Source of the DNA: Gelidibacter salicanalis
GTDB taxonomy: Bacteria; Bacteroidota; Bacteroidia; Flavobacteriales; Flavobacteriaceae
DNA: 35,243 bases
Assembly (NCBI RefSeq): GCF_016469035.1
Contig: NZ_JAEHJZ010000019.1
Coordinates: 37,115-72,357, forward strand
Direction of reading: 5' to 3'
This document shows, in pieces, positions 17,267 to 25,550 of this stretch (its first letter is position 1; each line of letters starts with the position of its first letter). Under the pieces are notes generated by a model that saw nothing but the letters and a program-made list of their open reading frames with translations, did no database searches and was not told the DNA's origin. A program made the position numbers and the translations under genes.

Positions 17267-19411
17267 CTAGTAGAAGGTAGCTCTATTGTCGTCAATTTCA
17301 GCAGCTTCTTTTAAAGCTTCGTAGGCTTTAATTTGCGCAGCATTTAATCGTGAACCATTTAATCTGTTCGCAATGGCTTGGTAACTGTCTAATTTAGGTG
17401 CAGCAGTCTTTTTAGTCACTTGTACCATAAACACACCTCTATTACCATCAATCAATTTAGAGGTTTCACCTTCTTTCAATCCAAAAGCAGTACCTACAAC
17501 CTTTGGTTCCAAACCTGCTCCTGAAAGCGTTGGGTTTTTCATGTTTACAGCAGTTGCAGTAGATACAGATACATTTTGACTTTGTGCTACGGCCTCTAAT
17601 GTTGAACCTGAAATTTTCTCACGGATCAATTTTGCTTTCTTTTCTTTTCTGATTTCAGGAATCACAGTGGCAGATGCAGCCTCTGGCGTCATCAATCCTT
17701 TTTTATTGACCGCAGATACCTGAACAACAGCATAACCCACCCCTGGTATAGAGAAACGCTTGAAGTCTCCTACTTTAGTCCCATTTTCAAAAGCCCAACG
17801 TACAATTGCTCTTTGGCTACCTAATCCTGGGATATTTTCGTCCAATTCCTTAATATTGTTTACAGGTCTAACAATCACATCATTTTCTTTTGCAACCTCT
17901 TGGAAATCTTTATCCTGAAGTGCTATTTCAAATTTTGAAGTTCTGTTGAAAACATCATCAATTGTATTTTCAGAAGCTTCGATGGTTTGCGCAAGAGTTG
18001 CCACTTTAACCATACGTGTTTTAGCTTTCTGATCTAAGATTTCTATGACGTGGAAACCAAAATCAGTTTTCACAACACCAAGATCTCCTTTATTGTTTTC
18101 AAATGTGTAATCTCTAAATTCTGGCACCATTGAATTATAAGCGTACCAGTCTAATACACCTTCTTTTTCATTACTGACCTTGTCAATAGAGAAATCAAGT
18201 AAATCAGCAAATTTAGAACGGTTACCTTTAATAATGTTCAATAAACTATCTGCAGTTGCTTTTGCTTCAGTTTCAGTTTGAACCGTTTCTGGGCCTGCCG
18301 CACGGGATCCTACAAAAGGAATCAACAAATGTCGAGATTTTACAGAGTCCGGCATGAATCTTTCTTCAACAACCTTTGTAATCTTGTACATATTATTGTC
18401 TTTGTAAGGTCCGTAATATTGCCCAACACTCAAATTGAAAATACTATCCTGCGCTACATCTGGCAAGCTTGATTTTGTTACAAATGTATTCGTATACTTT
18501 ACATCAGAGTTTGCGTTGATAAATCCTTCAATATCTTTAGTCGCTTTAAAACCAACAACAGTATCATTCAATTTAGATACTTCGTTATACTCCACTCTTG
18601 TATCCAACATAGCAACCACGTTGTCCTTAACAGCATTTTCATCTTCTAAAGATGCAGACTCTGTAAATTGAACAAAATTGATATCTCTTGAAGCCTCCAC
18701 TTCATATCTTGCTTTGTGTTTGTTGATATAATCTGAAATTTCAGATTTAGAAACCTTCACGGCACTATCGTCAATTGAGGTATAGGGTACTTGAACAAAT
18801 TTTACATCAACATTAGCACTTTCCATGGTGTATTCAACCTCAGCCTCAGCAAGTGTTGCACCAACGCCTGCTTTAATCATGTTAAAATACGCTTGTTCTT
18901 TAGCACCAACAGCAATAGCATTTTCATTATTTACCCATTCCGCATAATTGATTTGGAAGTTTCCAAGTGGCGCTCTCTCTGGAGAAATGGCTTTTAAATT
19001 GGCAATAAATTCATTCAATCTGTTTTCATCAAAAATTCCAGCTTCATTAGTGAATTCCGGATAGGTTGAAAAACTATTTCTCAAAAGATTGCGCATTTGA
19101 TCTTTTTCTACCGAAAGACCTAAGCCTTCAAATTGATTTTCCAGAACCGCACGTCTCACTTCCTGCTCCCAAACTCTATTCATTGTTTGAGTAGTTGTGG
19201 CACTAGGCCCCATTTGACGTTGCATGTTTTCAACATTGCCCATAAACTCATCACGGTTAATGTCAGTGCCATTAATTGTAGCAATGGTATCCTGATCACC
19301 AAAAGCACTACTGTTTCTGAACAAGTCAGAAAGCACGAAAGCGAATAAGGCCATTGCGATAATTGCAATAAGGAAAATTGAGCGTTGTCTAATTTTATTT
19401 AAAACTGCCAT
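17267..19411 (-). CDS. ppiD: PpiD-like membrane-anchored peptidyl-prolyl isomerase/chaperone
   Basis: This protein should assist folding of newly exported proteins at the periplasmic face of the inner membrane. I start it at the ATG at 19411 (714 residues), because MAVLNKIRQRS followed by a single helix (about residues 11-32) is the standard PpiD layout; an in-frame ATG at 19453 would add 14 atypical residues. A SurA_N-like helical domain follows. A parvulin-type isomerase domain lies at about residues 358-461, from SVKSRHLLIPF to DFGFHVIEIL. A second helical part and a C-terminal PpiD-like region complete it. The gene follows the CorC-like gene after a repeat-filled gap of about 240 bp. Confidence 0.9.
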   Translation of the reverse strand: MAVLNKIRQRSIFLIAIIAMALFAFVLSDLFRNSSAFGDQDTIATINGTDINRDEFMGNVENMQRQMGPSATTTQTMNRVWEQEVRRAVLENQFEGLGLSVEKDQMRNLLRNSFSTYPEFTNEAGIFDENRLNEFIANLKAISPERAPLGNFQINYAEWVNNENAIAVGAKEQAYFNMIKAGVGATLAEAEVEYTMESANVDVKFVQVPYTSIDDSAVKVSKSEISDYINKHKARYEVEASRDINFVQFTESASLEDENAVKDNVVAMLDTRVEYNEVSKLNDTVVGFKATKDIEGFINANSDVKYTNTFVTKSSLPDVAQDSIFNLSVGQYYGPYKDNNMYKITKVVEERFMPDSVKSRHLLIPFVGSRAAGPETVQTETEAKATADSLLNIIKGNRSKFADLLDFSIDKVSNEKEGVLDWYAYNSMVPEFRDYTFENNKGDLGVVKTDFGFHVIEILDQKAKTRMVKVATLAQTIEASENTIDDVFNRTSKFEIALQDKDFQEVAKENDVIVRPVNNIKELDENIPGLGSQRAIVRWAFENGTKVGDFKRFSIPGVGYAVVQVSAVNKKGLMTPEAASATVIPEIRKEKKAKLIREKISGSTLEAVAQSQNVSVSTATAVNMKNPTLSGAGLEPKVVGTAFGLKEGETSKLIDGNRGVFMVQVTKKTAAPKLDSYQAIANRLNGSRLNAAQIKAYEALKEAAEIDDNRATFY

Positions 19412-19534
19412 TTTATTGTATAAGTTAGAAAATATAGTGCGCGAAAATACCAATTTCTATCAAATAATAAAAGTAGAACTCTATTTATTAATTTAATATT
19501 GAATTGTTTGTCATATGCCTTGGATAATCACGAA

Positions 19535-19590
19535 TGACGATTGACGATTGACGATTGACGATTGACGATTGATGATTGATGATTGACGAT
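19535..19590. repeat. array of eight 7-bp repeats (TGACGAT)
   Basis: Eight head-to-tail units of TGACGAT occupy this segment; units six and seven read TGATGAT and the rest are identical. It lies between the PpiD-like and CorC-like genes and is not in a plausible reading frame. A second 7-bp array of different sequence begins 5 bp to the right. Slippage during replication would be expected to vary the copy number. Confidence 0.9.
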
Positions 19591-19595
19591 GCACT

Positions 19596-19644
19596 ATTCA
19601 CAATTCAACATTCAACATTCAACATTCAAAATTCAACATTCAAA
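19596..19644. repeat. array of seven 7-bp repeats (ATTCAAC)
   Basis: Seven units of ATTCAAC lie head to tail, with the first as ATTCACA and two as ATTCAAA. The array ends 8 bp before the stop codon of the CorC-like gene. It shares its unit length with the adjacent TGACGAT array, and its reverse complement GTTGAAT shares the core TTGA with GATTGAC. I see no hairpin or reading frame in it. Confidence 0.9.
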
Positions 19645-19652
19645 AGTGCCAA

Positions 19653-20942
19653 CTAATCCTCATGAAGCACCCTCAAAGACACCAAGTCAATTTTTGTAGT
19701 AGAAACTTCTAAGATTGTAAACAGATAATTCTCTATCTGAATTTGATCATTGACATGCGGAATTTCTTCAGTTTCATCAACGATCAACCCACCCAAAGTT
19801 TCGTAATTTTCACCTTCTGGCAGATTCAATTTGTAAACTTCGTTGATGTAGTCTACTTCCAAGCGTGCCGAAAATTTATAATTAGAGTCGTCTAGCTTTT
19901 CTTCAATCAATTCAATGGTATCATGCTCATCTTCAATCTCACCAAACAATTCTTCAATAATATCTTCTACTGTAATGATACCAGAAGTACCACCATATTC
20001 ATCAATCACCACAGAAATACTTTTTCGTTTTTTGGTAAGCACATTTAGTACGTCCTTAACCAACATGGTCTCCGGCACAAACTCTACGCCCATTACTACA
20101 GATTGGATGTCCTTTGGTTTTTTGAACAATTCAAAAGAATGGACATAGCCCACAATATCATCAATAGTATCTTTATACACCAAAATCTTGGACAACCCTG
20201 AAGAGGTGAACAATCCGTTTAAGTTTTTAATGGAATCGTTAATGTCTACTGCAATAATTTCAGTACGCGGCAACATGACTTCCCTAGCTTTTACCTCAGA
20301 AAAATCGAGTGCATTTTGGAAGATTTGTATTTCGCTATCAATTTCATCGTGTTCTTCAACAGATTCCATTTGTTCGCTAATATAATTGCCTAATTCTACT
20401 TTAGTCATCACCAATTGCACATCGTCTCCGCCAGTCTTAAAAAAGCGCTTTAAAATCATGTTGGAGATCCAGATGATAAAATCGGAGACCCAAGAGAACA
20501 ATCCATAAAAAAAGTAGGCAGGAACTGCTAATATTTTTAGAAGAGAATTGGCATAAATTTGAAAAAATACTTTAGGAAGAAACTCTGCCGTAATTAAGAT
20601 CAGTAATGTAGAAATGATGGTTTGCGACAACAAACTCAAATCATTCAACATATAATTTAGGAAGCCATAATCTGTAGGCAAAAGCGATTTGAACCAATTG
20701 ACCAATTTAGCGCCCATCAAAAAGCCATAGACCACTAATGCAATATTGTTACCAATAAGCATGGTTGCAATAAATTTAGAGGGCTTAGCGGTTAGTTTTG
20801 TAAGGGTTTTGGCTAGAAAATCATTTTGTTTCTTCGCAATTTCTATGTGAATCTTATTAGAGGACACATAGGCAATCTCCATGCCTGAAAAAAAAGCTGA
20901 TAAGATGAGGGACAAAATAATGATAAGGGCATTACCGTCCAT
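19653..20942 (-). CDS. CNNM/CorC-HlyC family membrane protein with CBS pair
   Basis: The protein belongs to the DUF21/CNNM family, often labelled hemolysin-like and linked to magnesium or cobalt handling. Its 429 residues comprise a DUF21 membrane domain with about four helices (1-190), two CBS domains (about 205-330) including the block VVIDEYGGTSGIITVEDIIEELFGE split across its end, and a C-terminal CorC/HlyC transporter-associated domain (about 345-425). GldE of gliding bacteria has the same architecture, but its usual neighbour gldD is absent here, so I do not call it GldE. It starts 3 bp after the small membrane gene upstream. Confidence 0.88.
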   Translation of the reverse strand: MDGNALIIILSLILSAFFSGMEIAYVSSNKIHIEIAKKQNDFLAKTLTKLTAKPSKFIATMLIGNNIALVVYGFLMGAKLVNWFKSLLPTDYGFLNYMLNDLSLLSQTIISTLLILITAEFLPKVFFQIYANSLLKILAVPAYFFYGLFSWVSDFIIWISNMILKRFFKTGGDDVQLVMTKVELGNYISEQMESVEEHDEIDSEIQIFQNALDFSEVKAREVMLPRTEIIAVDINDSIKNLNGLFTSSGLSKILVYKDTIDDIVGYVHSFELFKKPKDIQSVVMGVEFVPETMLVKDVLNVLTKKRKSISVVIDEYGGTSGIITVEDIIEELFGEIEDEHDTIELIEEKLDDSNYKFSARLEVDYINEVYKLNLPEGENYETLGGLIVDETEEIPHVNDQIQIENYLFTILEVSTTKIDLVSLRVLHED

Positions 20943-20945
20943 AAA

Positions 20946-21128
20946 TTATTGGTTGTTATTCATTTTTTTTCTGAAATGCTTTTTAAAGAAATACATTCCA
21001 ACGGCCAAAACCGAAAAAAACAAAAGCATATAGGCCTTAGATCGATCTTCATTCCATACTCTAACCGTCTCATAGATAAAGAACACAGCTATAAATAAAT
21101 AAATGTACTGGATGATTTTTTGAAGCAT
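20946..21128 (-). CDS. small two-helix membrane protein, unknown
   Basis: This 60-residue protein has two hydrophobic segments (about 4-20 and 32-49) and a basic C-terminus (KKHFRKKMNNNQ). I cannot place it in a named family. It stops 3 bp before the CorC-like gene, and a perfect TANNTTTG box lies 26 bp upstream, so it is probably the first gene of a two-gene unit. A role as a small partner of the CorC-like protein is inference from position only. Confidence 0.7.
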   Translation of the reverse strand: MLQKIIQYIYLFIAVFFIYETVRVWNEDRSKAYMLLFFSVLAVGMYFFKKHFRKKMNNNQ

Positions 21129-21153
21129 TTTAATGAATCATTATAATTAGCTA

Positions 21154-21161
21154 CAAAGATA
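21154..21161 (-). promoter_or_regulatory. probable -7 promoter box for the small membrane gene
   Basis: On the minus strand the bases read TATCTTTG, an exact TANNTTTG match, ending 25 bp before the start codon at 21128. No convincing TTG -33 element is visible. It would separate this unit from the upstream coaX-lptC unit. Confidence 0.4.
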
Positions 21162-21239
21162 ACTAATTATTTATCTGAACTTAAATTTAAAATTGCTGAT
21201 TTGAGTTGTGGGATGAAAAGTTGGTATCAATGCAGGAAG

Positions 21240-21806
21240 CTACTGAGAGGTATCTTCATCTAAATACACTGTACTGGTCACCTCGCTGATCCCGAAGCTA
21301 GTAAAATCGCGACTGGAATCAAATGCATTTCCGGTGACTATTTTTGTAGGCGAAACATATTTTATGGGCTTGTTAGAAAATACCCAATCGCGCTTTTGAT
21401 CATAAAACAGCTGTTGCGCAAAAATACTGTCTTTGGTTTCTGTAGTAATAAGGACGTTGCCTCTTAAATCAATCAAATCTGTATCATTATACACAATGGC
21501 ATAATCAGCAACAATGACACTTTTTTTATTGCGTTCATCATACAAATTGAGAAGAATGCCGTCAGGAAATTCGTTATAGGAAAATTCCCTATTAGAAAAA
21601 TCCAACATTTTAGAACTGATCAGATTTGCTTTTAAGCGCCCAGAATCTGTGTACTTTAAATTCATGTTTTCAGCAATCCCTATAGGCTCATTTTGAAGAA
21701 CGCCAATTTGCTGTACCTCTTTAAAGTTGTTTTTACACGAAAAAAACATAGTCATAGCGAATGCTATGACTATGTTGAATAAATTATGTGATGTTTTTTG
21801 TGTCAT
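21240..21806 (-). CDS. lptC: LPS export protein LptC, lipoprotein form
   Basis: LptC links the inner-membrane LPS extraction complex to the periplasmic bridge. The 188-residue protein shows a lipoprotein-type signal (MFFSC, Cys24), whereas the enterobacterial protein keeps an uncleaved helix. The rest is beta-rich with features of the LptC/OstA fold, such as MNLKYTDSGRLKANLISSKM and DLRGNVLITTETKDSIFAQQ. It starts directly at the stop of the TPR gene upstream with no gap. Together with lpxB, this gives two steps of LPS biogenesis in the window. Other lpt genes are not in view. Confidence 0.88.
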   Translation of the reverse strand: MTQKTSHNLFNIVIAFAMTMFFSCKNNFKEVQQIGVLQNEPIGIAENMNLKYTDSGRLKANLISSKMLDFSNREFSYNEFPDGILLNLYDERNKKSVIVADYAIVYNDTDLIDLRGNVLITTETKDSIFAQQLFYDQKRDWVFSNKPIKYVSPTKIVTGNAFDSSRDFTSFGISEVTSTVYLDEDTSQ

Positions 21807-23189
21807 TTATATTTTTGGAACGGTCACACTTAAACCTATCCAGCATCCAATTCTAATTGTTTGTCCACCGTTTCCTGCTGTAAATATTTCAGCTCTTTGA
21901 GGTGCAGTACCGTCATAGCTAGCAGCTAATTGCTCAGCATATGACCTTAAATTAGCATCTACTCTACCCGCTTTTCTAGCTTCAGCAGCTGCTAACCAGA
22001 ATACCGCTCTTTTGTTAAACTGTGTATCTCCACAATTGTTTGCACTTGACGCATACATTTGAGCAATTTCAATATGGGCTCTACCATTAGATGGGTTTAA
22101 AGCCAATGACTTTTGGAAGTAAGTTCTTGCAGCACCGTAGTTGCCTTGAGATTTTAAACTCTTACCAAAATTCATTGCCAATCTTGATTTTTTCAATGGA
22201 TCTTTTTCAAGATCATACGATTGATCCAAATATGGTTTTGCTTCTTTCTCCTTACCTTGTTTCATCAACAAATTGTACACAAAGAATTTTGTCTCTGCAG
22301 ATGGTGATGAAGCGTCATAAGCTTTTACCAAATCAGTATATAAAGGATCATCAGTACATTCTTTGTTGTACATTCTACTTACAGCACGTTTCAACCAGAC
22401 TGCGTCAGTTTTATACTTGTCAAAGTCTCTTGTGTATAATGGAATCAATACTTCACAATTGGCCAATTTACCAAGCTTGCTGTCAATACTACCTGAGATC
22501 TTCTCATAGTTATCCAAATAGCTTTCGTATTGCTTTTTATACTGTGCTTCTTTTTTGTCTAATTCTGTTCCTGCTTCTTCCTTTTCAACAAGTGGGTTTA
22601 GCTTTTGAGTGTAATTGTCAATCTCTTGTCCAATCTTATCACTAACATCGTCATATTTATTAAAGACATCTAAAACCTCAACCTCTTTGGCATCATGCAT
22701 ATCTACAATTGTTGAGAAATACACATATAGGCCTTTTGGATTGGTAAAGCTTTCAGGCGCTTTTTTGTAAACTTCATCAAAAGCATCATATACTTGTTTG
22801 TTGCTTAAGCCTAAAGCGTCTCTATGGTCATATTTCAACATGGCTTTATCCTGAAGGATATCTCCTGCTTTATATTTGTTTGGAAAGTTAACAAGACCTT
22901 CATCCCAAAGTTTCATCAAATCATTTACATAATTGAGTTGCTCTGTTCCGGTTGTATTATCTATTTTATCTTTTAAAACTCTTTCACCATAGTAATAAAT
23001 AGCGTAATTGAATTTTGGGCATTTGCTGCGAAGCTTCATAAATGGTTCATAGGCTTCATTAAACTTCTTACTTTTAGCGTAATCATTTAACATTGTTAAG
23101 TTTAGCATACATTCTTCATCCTGTTGTGCAAAACCAACATTGAAACCCATAAACAACGTAAGTAGGAGTAAAGTAACTTGTTTTTTCAT
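21807..23189 (-). CDS. periplasmic TPR-repeat protein, unknown function
   Basis: The 460-residue protein has a signal peptide ending GFAQ before QDEE. Most of it is helical, with degenerate repeats through residues 25-330 and clear tetratricopeptide units at about 330-420, such as NYGAARTYFQKSLALNP. The C-terminus ends in a small hydrophobic beta-like segment (IRIGCWIGLSVTV). TPR domains mediate protein contacts. The gene lies between an outer-membrane beta-barrel gene (18 bp upstream) and lptC (0 bp downstream), so an envelope-assembly role is plausible but not shown. Confidence 0.85.
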   Translation of the reverse strand: MKKQVTLLLLTLFMGFNVGFAQQDEECMLNLTMLNDYAKSKKFNEAYEPFMKLRSKCPKFNYAIYYYGERVLKDKIDNTTGTEQLNYVNDLMKLWDEGLVNFPNKYKAGDILQDKAMLKYDHRDALGLSNKQVYDAFDEVYKKAPESFTNPKGLYVYFSTIVDMHDAKEVEVLDVFNKYDDVSDKIGQEIDNYTQKLNPLVEKEEAGTELDKKEAQYKKQYESYLDNYEKISGSIDSKLGKLANCEVLIPLYTRDFDKYKTDAVWLKRAVSRMYNKECTDDPLYTDLVKAYDASSPSAETKFFVYNLLMKQGKEKEAKPYLDQSYDLEKDPLKKSRLAMNFGKSLKSQGNYGAARTYFQKSLALNPSNGRAHIEIAQMYASSANNCGDTQFNKRAVFWLAAAEARKAGRVDANLRSYAEQLAASYDGTAPQRAEIFTAGNGGQTIRIGCWIGLSVTVPKI

Positions 23190-23207
23190 CGTTTTAAATT
23201 TATTCAG

Positions 23208-24512
23208 TTAATTATATTTTCGTTTCTGGAACCATCTATCATTTAAAGATAAACTAATTTGCAAATTCATAAAATTTTCTTGAATCAAATTCGCTTTAGT
23301 TGTTCCTCTCTTACCGAGTTCGAATCCGATATTGGCATTTGAGAACACGTTTCCAACTGGTAACCCAACTCCAAAAGATATGCCAAACTCATTAATGGTC
23401 TCATTATTTATTTCTAGACCGGTGTTTTCAAAATGCACACCAGCTCTATAAACGATTCTATCCCAGTAACTTGAAAAAGAATTATAGTTAGGAATATAAA
23501 ATCCGCCAAGAGCAATGGTGGACGCGTTAACAAATTCATTATTGTTAATAGTAAAGATTGGATTGCCAAATTCGCTGGTATTTATAAATGTATATTCTGC
23601 TCCTGCGAACCACTTTTGAGGCTGGCCAATACCCGCTCCAAATGAGAATCTGGATGGTAAGGTCAAATCTGTATTTTTCAGGTTTTGACTTTCCAAATCT
23701 GCTTCAACCGTATTGATAACACCTTCTTGCTCTGTTGTAACATTCACAACCACTGTTGAGAATGCCCTCTGGTTTTCAGATTTAAGTTTGCTTTTTGGCA
23801 TATATGTTAGGCCTGTACTTAATTGCAATTTATCTGTCACCATAGTTTTATACGTCAAACCAAAGTTAAGATTGATACCACTTAAATCAGAGCGATTATT
23901 TTCTTTGGATAAATACTGCAGTGGTTCGCCATCAAGGTAAGTAAACTGAAGAGCACTATTTTGGACGCTTCCAAAATTATAGCTCGCGTCTATACCTACA
24001 GCTAAGCTAGTCGTAATTTGATAGCCTAAGCCTACAAATGCTTTATTGAGTCCGCCTTCACCTTTATAGCGATTATCCAAATTGCCCTCATCGTTTGACG
24101 ACTCCAATTTATATCCTACTGAGCTATAGGGCAACAAACCGAAACCAAATCCGAATTTCCCCATGGGCACAGCAAGTGCTAAATAATCAAAGGTTGTAGC
24201 GTTGACCTTCTGGCTCTCGCTTTCGGTTTTAAGATTTAAATTACTAGAACTTCCACCCACCGTAAACTTGATGGGTCTACTTTCATTATTCCATACTTTA
24301 AGGTTATTGCCAGCAAATCCTGCTGGATTACGCAAGTTAACGTGGATGCTGTCCGTAAAAATACTCAAGCCACCCATACTCCTGTTTTCTACTGTTCCTT
24401 TAAATTTTAAAGATCCAATGCCATAAAATGAATAAGGAGATGCTGTTCCCGTTTGAGCTTGCGCCTGAATGGCGAAAACGGCGATGAAAACTATTACAAG
24501 TTTTTTTATCAT
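23208..24512 (-). CDS. outer-membrane beta-barrel protein, FadL/OmpP1-like
   Basis: The 434-residue protein has a signal peptide (about 1-19, QAQA before QTG) and then alternating beta-strand pattern throughout. Near the N-terminus ENRSMGG, followed by NLRNPAGFAG, resembles the plug start of FadL/OmpP1-type channels and of PorV-like proteins in this phylum. No TonB box or POTRA domain is seen. It overlaps coaX by one base and is followed closely by the TPR gene. Substrate is unknown; hydrophobic compound transport would be an inference from the family. Confidence 0.8.
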   Translation of the reverse strand: MIKKLVIVFIAVFAIQAQAQTGTASPYSFYGIGSLKFKGTVENRSMGGLSIFTDSIHVNLRNPAGFAGNNLKVWNNESRPIKFTVGGSSSNLNLKTESESQKVNATTFDYLALAVPMGKFGFGFGLLPYSSVGYKLESSNDEGNLDNRYKGEGGLNKAFVGLGYQITTSLAVGIDASYNFGSVQNSALQFTYLDGEPLQYLSKENNRSDLSGINLNFGLTYKTMVTDKLQLSTGLTYMPKSKLKSENQRAFSTVVVNVTTEQEGVINTVEADLESQNLKNTDLTLPSRFSFGAGIGQPQKWFAGAEYTFINTSEFGNPIFTINNNEFVNASTIALGGFYIPNYNSFSSYWDRIVYRAGVHFENTGLEINNETINEFGISFGVGLPVGNVFSNANIGFELGKRGTTKANLIQENFMNLQISLSLNDRWFQKRKYN

Positions 24513-25240
24513 TAGTGTGTGTTATATTCTAAAATAAAGTTCAATCCCTCTAAAAGAAAATTAGAGTTGGCAAATATGCTATTTTTTAATTGCTTTGACA
24601 AGAAAATGCTATCACCACCTGTTAAAATAACTGTTAAATCTGGATATTTTTCTCGATATTCATCGATGACCCCGTCAATTTCTTTGATAATCCCAATCAC
24701 TACTCCTGAGTGAATTGCGCCTGCGGTTGTATCTCCAACGATGGTTTTTGGCACCTCAGTATCCAATAACGGAAGATTTGCGGTCAATTGATGTAAACTT
24801 TTATACCGCAAACGTATACCAGGAGAGATAGCGCCTCCCAAATAATCATTATCTTTTGTTACAAAATCATAGGTAATACAACTTCCTGCATCAATAATAA
24901 GAACGTTCTGGTGGGAATAATGTTTTATTGAAGCGGTTACAAGAGCCATTCGATCTACTCCTAATGTATGAGGCGTTGCGTAGCAATTCTGAAACGGAAA
25001 TTTCAAATCGGCATTCAAAACGAGTACTTCGCAGCGCTTTTCAAGGTTGAGAAGAGCCTCTTTTGGCAGATTCCCCACTGAAGAAAGGATCGATTTTCGG
25101 ATTTTTGGGTAATTATCAAAAATATTTTTCAGTAGTTCTTCAAACTGAGAAATCTCTACGCTCTGTTTTTCTAAGAGCTTATCCTCCTGAAAAACAGCAA
25201 ATTTTACAAGCGTGTTGCCCACATCTACAATTAAATTCAT
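24512..25240 (-). CDS. coaX: type III pantothenate kinase
   Basis: CoaX phosphorylates pantothenate, the first step of coenzyme A synthesis. The 242-residue protein has the phosphate-binding start VDVGNT (D6, N9), the GVDR motif with the probable general-base Asp96, IDAGSCITYDFV (D117) and GGAISPGIRLR, all typical of the ASKHA-fold type III enzymes. It is the first gene of a leftward operon with the outer-membrane protein, TPR protein and lptC. It is divergent from tRNA-Phe across 142 bp. Confidence 0.96.
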   Translation of the reverse strand: MNLIVDVGNTLVKFAVFQEDKLLEKQSVEISQFEELLKNIFDNYPKIRKSILSSVGNLPKEALLNLEKRCEVLVLNADLKFPFQNCYATPHTLGVDRMALVTASIKHYSHQNVLIIDAGSCITYDFVTKDNDYLGGAISPGIRLRYKSLHQLTANLPLLDTEVPKTIVGDTTAGAIHSGVVIGIIKEIDGVIDEYREKYPDLTVILTGGDSIFLSKQLKNSIFANSNFLLEGLNFILEYNTH

Positions 25241-25291
25241 ATCAAAAATTAAAGCTGTAAATTTACAAAAGCAATTTTTATATCTTTTATT

Positions 25292-25322
25292 TTTGCGAAT
25301 AATAAAAATGCCTTTATATTTG
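25292..25322 (+). promoter_or_regulatory. promoter of tRNA-Phe
   Basis: TTTG at 25292-25295 and TATATTTG at 25315-25322 are separated by 19 bp, a full match to the Bacteroidota housekeeping promoter (TTTG, spacer, TANNTTTG). Transcription would begin about 50 bp before the tRNA. Confidence 0.8.
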
Positions 25323-25382
25323 CACCCGCTTGGATGATTGAAATGTATTGTTTTTATTTAACAAGTTCGCAAATTAGCGACT

Positions 25383-25458
25383 GGTGCCTTAGCTCAGTTG
25401 GTAGAGCAAAGGACTGAAAATCCTTGTGTCCCTGGTTCGATTCCTGGAGGCACCACCA
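25383..25458 (+). tRNA. tRNA-Phe (GAA)
   Basis: GGTGCCT at 25383-25389 pairs with AGGCACC at 25448-25454 as a 7-bp acceptor stem. The D arm (AGCTCAGTTGGTAGAGC), an anticodon stem-loop GGACTGAAAATCC with anticodon GAA, and the T arm with GGTTCGATTCC are all present. The discriminator A and an encoded CCA (25456-25458) follow. A terminator lies directly downstream, so it is a single-gene unit. Confidence 0.97.
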
Positions 25459-25460
25459 TC

Positions 25461-25489
25461 AAAAACCCGAACTTATGTTCGGGTTTTTT
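25461..25489 (+). terminator. intrinsic terminator of tRNA-Phe
   Basis: AAAAACCCGAAC at 25461-25472 pairs with GTTCGGGTTTTT at 25477-25488 around a TTAT loop and ends in a T run. It begins 2 bp after the encoded CCA. Confidence 0.92.
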
Positions 25490-25550
25490 GGTTTTTAATA
25501 GTTTGTTGATCTTTTCACTCATTATATTTGCAGTAAAACAAGGATTTCAG

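Noticed and set aside
19412-19453. Upstream ATG start for the PpiD-like gene
   Set aside because: The extra 14 residues are atypical, and MAVLNKIRQRS directly before the helix is the usual family start.
19535-19644. CRISPR array
   Set aside because: The 7-bp units are contiguous with no spacers and no cas genes are in view.
22091-22645. 184-codon open frame opposite the TPR gene
   Set aside because: It is a shadow of the TPR protein gene on the other strand, with no recognisable domain and no signal for its own expression.
25398-25550. N-terminal extension of the SBF-like transporter frame
   Set aside because: The open frame begins inside tRNA-Phe and crosses its terminator; the ATG at 25551 gives the normal first membrane helix.
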